From: Antrodiella citrinella
Taxonomy: Eukaryota > Basidiomycota > Agaricomycetes > Polyporales > Steccherinaceae
Direction of reading: 5' to 3'
NCBI GenBank assembly: GCA_004802725.1
Contig: SGPM01000064.1
Span: 1 to 64,000 of the forward strand
Length of the DNA stretch: 64,000 nt
This document shows positions 58,408 to 64,000 of this stretch, piece after piece. The notes beneath the pieces were generated by a model. It was not told the origin of the DNA. It worked only from the letters and a program-made list of their open reading frames with translations, and did not search any database. How positions within the stretch are numbered: the stretch's first letter is position 1; each line of letters starts with the position of its first letter. A program made the translations under genes and the position numbers.

Positions 58408-59509
58408 GTTCGCAGTCAAAAAGCATTGGATAAGGATAATAGCAGTGATTTGACAGATGCTTGAGTTTTGGGAAAGGCAGTCTCCCGCTGCGCAGTACAG
58501 CGTGACACGGATGGGACACACACACGTGTTATGCGTGATGTCACATTTACGTGACGTGACCACTTTTCTCTGACCAGTCTCTGACCCAACTCTGACCTAT
58601 ATTTTGTAGAAGATCTGGAGGTTGTTGGCAGATGAGCATGATACCATGCATAAGAAGTACGTGCTATGTTGTGTACCCCGAGTTATTCGTGTCTGAATAG
58701 TCTGCAGGTTCTTGGAGTTCCGTACCAAGGATGCATCTAAGTACGTCGGCGTTTATAGCAAGTACAAATACTCTTGCATTTGCAATCACAAACAGGAGTA
58801 TGCGTCTTGCGCTGGTAGTATGCCGGTCCATGTTTGGTTTACCATGTGTTTCACCCTGCGGGCAACGTGGCGGCGGGCGCTTACTGATAGGAACGACTGT
58901 CTTCCGCACAGTAAGTACTAGAGGCTGACTGTGGGAGCCTAGCGGGCGCTCATCCAATCGACGCCTCTGCGTGATACAATTTACAAATTACAAATTTACA
59001 ATGGTGTGTTGGCGTCGGATTCTGGGGAGCTTGAAACAAATATCAAAAGCACCAAACTATGACATAAAGTGAAATAGAATACGAGACTTCCTGTATTATG
59101 AACTTGATGCATGTGAGGCTACGGGAGCTCGAGGCTGTGATCGAGACAAAGAACGAGAATGAAACGTGATGCGAAAACGGTATGTCATTATGCGTGGTAC
59201 AGTACTAGCGTGTCATAAGCCATGCAATTCTCTCCCATATAGCCACCTCGCTGATTGAGAAATAAAGCTACAGAACGAATATGAATGCGTACACAGTGAG
59301 TGGATGAAGTAGTTGATTTAATATGGTACTTGAACGCTGACAAGAACAACTGTGATTCTATCAAGGTCAGAAGGGTCATGTATAATGTATATAGAGACGC
59401 GTACCATTAGAAAGCGACGAGCGTGCTACACCTAGCTTACACAGCACATCACCAAGACCCACTGCAGAATCCCAACGGTGCTACAGCGCGATCACGCGAC
59501 ACGCCTCCG
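58408..59509. other. Intergenic space with a RAM2-like fragment
   Basis: About 1.1 kb. The part 58580-58975 is a diverged copy of the RAM2 3' end. The rest shows no exon. Confidence 0.55.
58580..58975 (+). pseudogene. Truncated, diverged copy of the RAM2 3' end (inverted relative to the gene)
   Basis: The plus strand here matches the RAM2 coding strand (gene at about 41.87-41.49 kb) from the end of an intron, through the exon for IWKSLANEHDNMRKK (here about IWRLLADEHDTMHKK), the next intron, the last exon (here FLEFRTKDASK) and some 200 bases of 3' flank, with several indels. The shared GTGTTTCACCCTGCGGGCAA is identical. By eye about three quarters of positions agree. Introns are present, so this is a DNA-level copy. 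No upstream RAM2 exons follow, so it cannot make the protein. Confidence 0.8.
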
Positions 59510-60241
59510 TCAAATCGCAGACGCAGCCTTCGCGATCGTTCTCTCGTTCCATGGGATCGCACTGATTCCAAGACAATACTCGCCCTCCCCACGACTCTGC
59601 TGCTCGGAGCGTCGAGGCCGCGGCATCCCGACCGCCACGGCCACCTGCAGCGTGCCGGAGCGGGTGTAGCCGCCCGTGGGAGACTCGAAGGAGGGCGTGG
59701 AGTCGTTCGAGACGTCGGTGGGTGCGGGTGAGTGGGAGCGACCGAGGTGCAGGTGACGTCGTAGGCCAGATAGTCGACTCGTATGCGGTGCGTCTGACTC
59801 CGACTGCAGGGAGTCGAGGGTAAACAGCTCTAGAGGAGCAGGAGGGGGTATCTTGTTATCCGGGATAAATCGTGCAGACATGGGCTGGATGCAACATTTA
59901 GGATTGCAAATTCACGGATTGGATGTGTGGGTGCTCACCGTCATGGCATCCCATGTCGTTTCGTCGTATATATCCTCCTTCGTCTCAAACCGCACATCCC
60001 ATAGCAATGGTTTTTCATCCAGTAGCTCATCGCGTCTCCTCCCAAACGACAAACTTGCTGCCGCAGCAGCAGCAGCCGCTCGTCTCCGACGAGGGTAAAA
60101 TCGTCTCAAAATCAGGAGCGCAAATACTGCGCCAACGAGCAATCCAGCACCCAAGAAGACGAAGATGAGAGGGGTTCCCGTGGACCCGAGGTTCGGTACA
60201 TTATTGTTGGGATCATTCGGTGAGGGCGTCGGGCTGGACAT
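59510..60241 (-). CDS. Single-pass membrane protein of unknown function (copy B)
   Basis: The ATG at 60239-60241 is followed by a short Pro/Asn/Ser-rich outer segment, one transmembrane helix (TPLIFVFLGAGLLVGAVFAL) and a very basic stretch (RRFYPRRRR) before a run of eight Ala. The cytosolic part has LWDVRFETKEDIYDETTWDA, an intron near 59.94-59.89 kb, a Ser/Pro-rich linker and blocks LQVAVAVGMPRPR and EYCLGISAIPWNE. These blocks match copy A (29.5-30.8 kb). The stop TGA is at 59510-59512. About 220 residues. Function unknown; the architecture suggests a membrane-anchored adaptor, which is only a guess. Confidence 0.7.
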
Positions 60242-60797
60242 GATGATGGTGAGATAGCGTACACACCGACCAGCAACGGAGGAAGTGGAGTTGAACCTGT
60301 AAAGAGTGTTGAATCATGTAGGCGACAGTGACGCACCTTATAATCGAGGCTGACACGGTGCTGCGCGGCCCACGTACAGCCTGCCGGAACCATTCCGTCG
60401 TTAGGAGCTCGAAAGCATCCGCAGTACCGCTCCTATGTCTGATTTTTACTTCCGTCCATATGCCACGAGATCGAGGACGATGTGAGGTAAGCGGGCAGGC
60501 TGTAAACAGCTGTAACAAGAGGTAAACAAGTCTGTAACAAAACGAACTGGCTCCGCAATCGTCCAAGCGCTCGGAGCGGACGAGAACGTTCAGTGGCAGT
60601 GTCACGAATCGTCGGATTGCTAAACGGGTCCAATTGCATGGTCTTGGCTCGCCTGGTTCCACAGACCGAGGACTGCGGCGGCACAATAAGTACAAGCTCA
60701 CATCCATTCGTTCTGCGATATCATACATCCTCCAACGTACAAGTACAACAAGGATTCAAACATCTCAGTTCGGCTTCGACATTCACAGCTTGCATTC
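60242..60797. other. Intergenic spacer
   Basis: About 555 bases between two minus-strand genes. No supported exon. Confidence 0.5.
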
Positions 60798-62728
60798 TTA
60801 GAGCGGCAAGATGTTCGGAATCGGACCAACAGGTACGATGCGCTTCGGGTTCAACTGCAACAAAACACGATCAGCAAATCAGCTCCATCTTCAAGGATGA
60901 GTACGTACCATGGGATGAGACCAGTAGTAGTGCGTCTTGATGTGGTCAAAGTTGCATGTCTCCTTGAAGGAAGGATAGTTCCAGTACAGCTTACGCACCC
61001 ATCTGTCACGATATCAGGATGGTGAGTTCTTATTGACGGAAACACGGAACACGCACAGGTGAAGGTTGGGGTACCCATCGCGGATGGTACGGAAGTTGCA
61101 CTTGAAGTGACCGACGTACACGGGGTCGAACCTCACCTACAGGACTTGTGTCAGCGCAAAAGTCGCGGATCGCATTCTTTAGATGCTTACAATGGTGACG
61201 AAAAGCCTGATGTCGGCTTCGGTGAGGACGTTCCCAACAACGTAATCTTTGCCCTCCAAGATCTTTTCCAGTCGGTCCAAGGACTCGAACAGTGCCTTGA
61301 CAGCAATTTCGTATGCCTCCTGAGTGCCCGCAAAACCGCTCTTGTACACGCCGTCTAGAACAACTCAGCAGATACTCTTGGAAAATGGCCGGGTATAGTG
61401 AGCTTACTGTTGACGGTGTCATATACCCACTCGTTCTGCGCGTCGATTTCTGCGCGGAGAGCCTCAGGATAGATGTCGATCTTGGCCTTGTCAGCTGGGA
61501 GCTGTTCGTTGAATTCCGAGTTGAACATGCGGATGATCTCCGAGCTCTCGTTGTTCACGATTGAGTTGGTCTTCTTGTCCCAAAGCAGAGGTACGGTGAA
61601 CCTGAGGAGGGTCAAAATGGTGTGAGTAAAGTACGGCGTAGCGACGAGAAACAGGGAGTGAAGTGGTATGCGTGTATGGTAGTGAACCCACGACAAGGTA
61701 TGTGCGTCCCACGGCCGAAAACGGCGAGCAGTAAACATTCAACCAATGCAGACATGTGCTCAACAGCACAACGGTTAAGTACTCACCGACCGTCATAATC
61801 AGGCGAAGCCCGAAGGTACAGATCCTTGACGTGCTGGGATTTGAAGAGCGGATCAGATTGGGCTCCTGGGTACGCATCCGCGTCGGCGAAAGGCCAGCCA
61901 TCCGCACCCATGTGAGGAGAGACAACGGTCACATCTACGCATGTCATTTCAGGTCAATAACTCGTGGGATTGGCGGAAATATGAAAGTGTACCGATGAAG
62001 GCCTCAAGGCCCTTCAGTTGACGGGTGATGAGAGTCCGGGTGGCCCATGCTGTTAGGGAATTACTGGTGAGCGTACACGCATTGGGGGTAGAGGAACGTT
62101 CACGTACGACAGGCATAGGAAACGTAGAGATGATACCGCCCTGCGAATCATCAAGTGTTGGTGAGTAACACTGTCACGTATACGGGAATTAAGGAAAGGA
62201 AGTCAAGGGGAGAGATAGACCCAGTAGTAGGGGGTGCGAAGAAGGAGCGTGCTCGCGGTTCGCGTCCCATACTGACTCCGCGTTCGGGGCAAGACCCGCG
62301 AATTTCTTCACGACTAACAAGGTCATAGCAGCACACACTGCTTCCCAACCACTACTTACAAACCCACAAAGACCGAAACACATAGTACACATGAACGCAC
62401 CTTTCTCCGGTTCATACTGTCCGCCCTTCACGATATGGTTCCTGAATGAAGACGGTCGCCTTTTGAACGACCCATCCACTTCTGTCTTCATGTGCGAGAT
62501 ATCGCTTTGGTTGGTGACGTTGCGAGCCATTACACGTGTATTGGATATTAAAGTGAGGTGCGATGGTGTTGTCAGTTTCAAATGTGAACCTCCGAGTCGA
62601 CGTGCGGAGGCTTGAAGATGCAAATGGCGACGGTCTACGAATCTGAGCGACGACGGGGGTCGATAGGTGCTCTTGGCGAGTGAGAAGAGGGGACGAGAAA
62701 GGTGTGAGAACGAGAAAGGAGGAGGCAT
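60798..62728 (-). CDS. ECM4: Glutathionyl-hydroquinone reductase (omega-class GST, ECM4/GTO family)
   Basis: Reduces glutathionyl-hydroquinones using glutathione; in wood-decay fungi it may help with aromatic compounds. Core motifs: [18 protein letters not shown], then the active-site [17 protein letters not shown] (Cys), [63 protein letters not shown] and [20 protein letters not shown]. It ends [18 protein letters not shown] at 60798-60800. About nine introns. Two starts are in frame: ATG 62726-62728 adds an Arg/Ser-rich leader ([15 protein letters not shown], then [14 protein letters not shown]) that resembles a mitochondrial presequence; ATG 62528-62530 ([10 protein letters not shown]) gives the cytosolic length of about 370. 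Confidence 0.88.
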
Positions 62729-63281
62729 TGGGATTTATATTGCTCAGGCCTCATATGGTCGACGATGATTGTGAGGTCATCGACATTATCATGCTGCTTG
62801 TAGTCATATTTCAACTTTTAGCAAGCATCTTTGGATCTTTAGACCCAATCATCCAACACGCTAGCCATACAGACTCCTGACCGTGTGGTGAAAGAGTCGA
62901 TAACAGGGAAGGGAGAGCCCGAAGGTTACATTCAGAACAACAGTCCTCATATTCCTTTGGATTTCCGAGTCATATAGGACACCGCAACGTTGGACGAGTC
63001 GGTCAACTTGAAGAAGGCCGCTGCAGTACATGGCACTAAAGAACTTGAAGTGCTCACGACAGCCTCAGCCTGCTCTTGGCCTGCTCAGTAATGTCAATGA
63101 ACTTATGAAGACGGTGTACGTGATCGCGACGGCATTCGCCGCGAAGGCGAGCTACTCCAGTGCATCGATGCGCCTCTGTCCTGAACATATTCATCAGTAC
63201 TGTCGCTCGTACGTGACGATTCTGCTGATGACTTGATGCTGATACGAAAAACCATACGCTACGCTCTAGTAGATTGTCACA
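62729..63281. promoter_or_regulatory. Divergent promoter region, ECM4-like and F-box genes
   Basis: About 550 bases between diverging starts; no supported exon. Confidence 0.4.
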
Positions 63282-64000
63282 ATGGAGATTGGGGATCCTC
63301 TTCCGCCCGAAATCTGGCTTCACATTGCCAGCGAACTTGTCAAGGATGGCAAAAGCGATGTACAGAATCTTACCTTGACCAACAGCTTTTTCCGCGATTT
63401 GACGCAGCCGCCTCTCTTCACGACCCTCGACATGAAGATTCACTCCGAGTTCTCCAGTGATCCGAATCCGACACCCATCTACTTTCACACCACCCAATAC
63501 AACACCCAGTTTCTCGAGTATCTGGCATTTCTCAATTCTCCACGAATCGCCTCTCGTATTCTGAATGTCCATCTGGGCAGGATGGATCATGAGAAACCCC
63601 TCGACAACGATCGTGTGGATGCACTCGTCCTCGTTCGGACGGTCTTCGAGCGGATATCCTCATTCACCAATCTTCTCGTCGTAGAGATGTCTTATTGTCC
63701 CATAGACACCTACTCTCTCAGTCAGCTTCTAGCCGTACCTCATCTCGGAAAACTATCATTGTATTGCTGCTATCTGAGGCTGGACGGCTATCCCGCCATC
63801 CCCAAATCCTTCAAGGTGACCAGTCTCAGTGTATATCCTGGCGGATCGCACTCAGCCTCAAGATATACCGACACGTGGTGGATGCGTCTCTTGCTCAGAG
63901 CAGAGGAAGTCAGTATTCTCGACGAGGCCATGTCCGCCTCGTTTATATCATTCCTTGCGTTGGTTACCTCACGTCCCTTGCATTCTTTGCGAGAGCTAGA
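63282..64000 (+). CDS. F-box/LRR protein (5' part, cut by the window edge)
   Basis: The ATG at 63282 opens a frame that stays open to the last base. It begins MEIGDPLPPEIWLHIASELV, with LTLTNSFFRDLTQPPLF completing an F-box-like motif. Leucine-spaced segments follow: NLLVVEMSYCPIDTYSLSQL, HLGKLSLYCCYLRLDGYP, FKVTSLSVYPGG. At least 239 residues lie inside the window, with no intron seen. A likely SCF adaptor, substrate unknown. It is the fifth F-box-type locus here, counting one pseudogene. Confidence 0.8.
   Translation, partial: MEIGDPLPPEIWLHIASELVKDGKSDVQNLTLTNSFFRDLTQPPLFTTLDMKIHSEFSSDPNPTPIYFHTTQYNTQFLEYLAFLNSPRIASRILNVHLGRMDHEKPLDNDRVDALVLVRTVFERISSFTNLLVVEMSYCPIDTYSLSQLLAVPHLGKLSLYCCYLRLDGYPAIPKSFKVTSLSVYPGGSHSASRYTDTWWMRLLLRAEEVSILDEAMSASFISFLALVTSRPLHSLREL

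Noticed and set aside
58580..58975. RAM2 fragment as a processed retrocopy
   Set aside because: The fragment keeps intron and 3' flank sequence, so it came from DNA.
1..64000. tRNA genes, rRNA, CRISPR arrays, intact transposases or reverse transcriptases
   Set aside because: I looked for B-box-like motifs, regular spaced repeats and element proteins on both strands and saw none that holds up. Covariance and HMM searches would be needed to exclude small or decayed ones.

Overview
The window is nuclear DNA of a filamentous basidiomycete, most likely an agaricomycete (Polyporales-like). The genes are dense and cut by many short introns, mostly 50-65 nt, with GT-AG and a few GC-AG borders. Families typical of such fungi are present: F-box/LRR proteins, a DUF6533 seven-helix protein, an S41 secreted peptidase, a wax-synthase-like acyltransferase, SET proteins without MYND fingers, and ERG2. 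I saw no rRNA, tRNA, CRISPR array or intact transposon. Single ambiguous bases occur at 5.3-5.4, 8.3-8.7 and 45.9-47.4 kb.

Layout. 0-3 kb: 3' end of an unidentified plus-strand gene, then DNA primase small subunit (minus) and a tentative small gene. 3-6.4 kb: gene-poor, with simple repeats. 6.4-9.5 kb: a head-to-head pair of an SDR oxidoreductase and a zinc polyol dehydrogenase. 9.5-12 kb: gene-poor. 12-18.5 kb: S41 peptidase, p24 cargo receptor (Erv25), D-galactonate dehydratase-like enzyme. 18.6-24.1 kb: two tandem SET-domain paralogues and the splicing coactivator SRRM1. 25-33 kb: F-box-like protein, a secreted orphan, a single-TM protein and protoporphyrinogen oxidase. 33.3-37.6 kb: a tandem duplication of an F-box gene whose second copy is broken. 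37.7-43 kb: SRPK-like kinase, F-box protein, farnesyl/geranylgeranyl transferase alpha subunit. 43.6-49 kb: housekeeping block of Yra1/ALYREF, RNA polymerase III subunit Rpc31, isoaspartyl methyltransferase and C-8 sterol isomerase, arranged as two head-to-head pairs. 49-58.4 kb: GST, GNAT acetyltransferase, secreted orphan, wax-synthase-like protein, DUF6533 protein, arrestin-like protein. 58.4-64 kb: a diverged partial copy of the prenyltransferase alpha gene, a single-TM paralogue, glutathionyl-hydroquinone reductase and an F-box gene running off the right edge.

There is no clear single-pathway cluster. The SDR, polyol dehydrogenase and galactonate dehydratase could share a sugar-acid/polyol catabolic theme, but only the first two share a promoter. 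The most interesting structures are the 697-nt intron inside the Yra1/ALYREF RRM, which recalls the long autoregulatory intron of yeast YRA1; the decaying F-box tandem copy; the inverted, intron-containing fragment of the RAM2 3' end 17 kb from its source; the GC-AG introns; and the in-frame upstream start of the glutathionyl-hydroquinone reductase, which would add a mitochondrial-type leader.

Gene models were built by reading frames, splice sites and family motifs by eye. Outer borders are usually firm; some internal exon borders are approximate.
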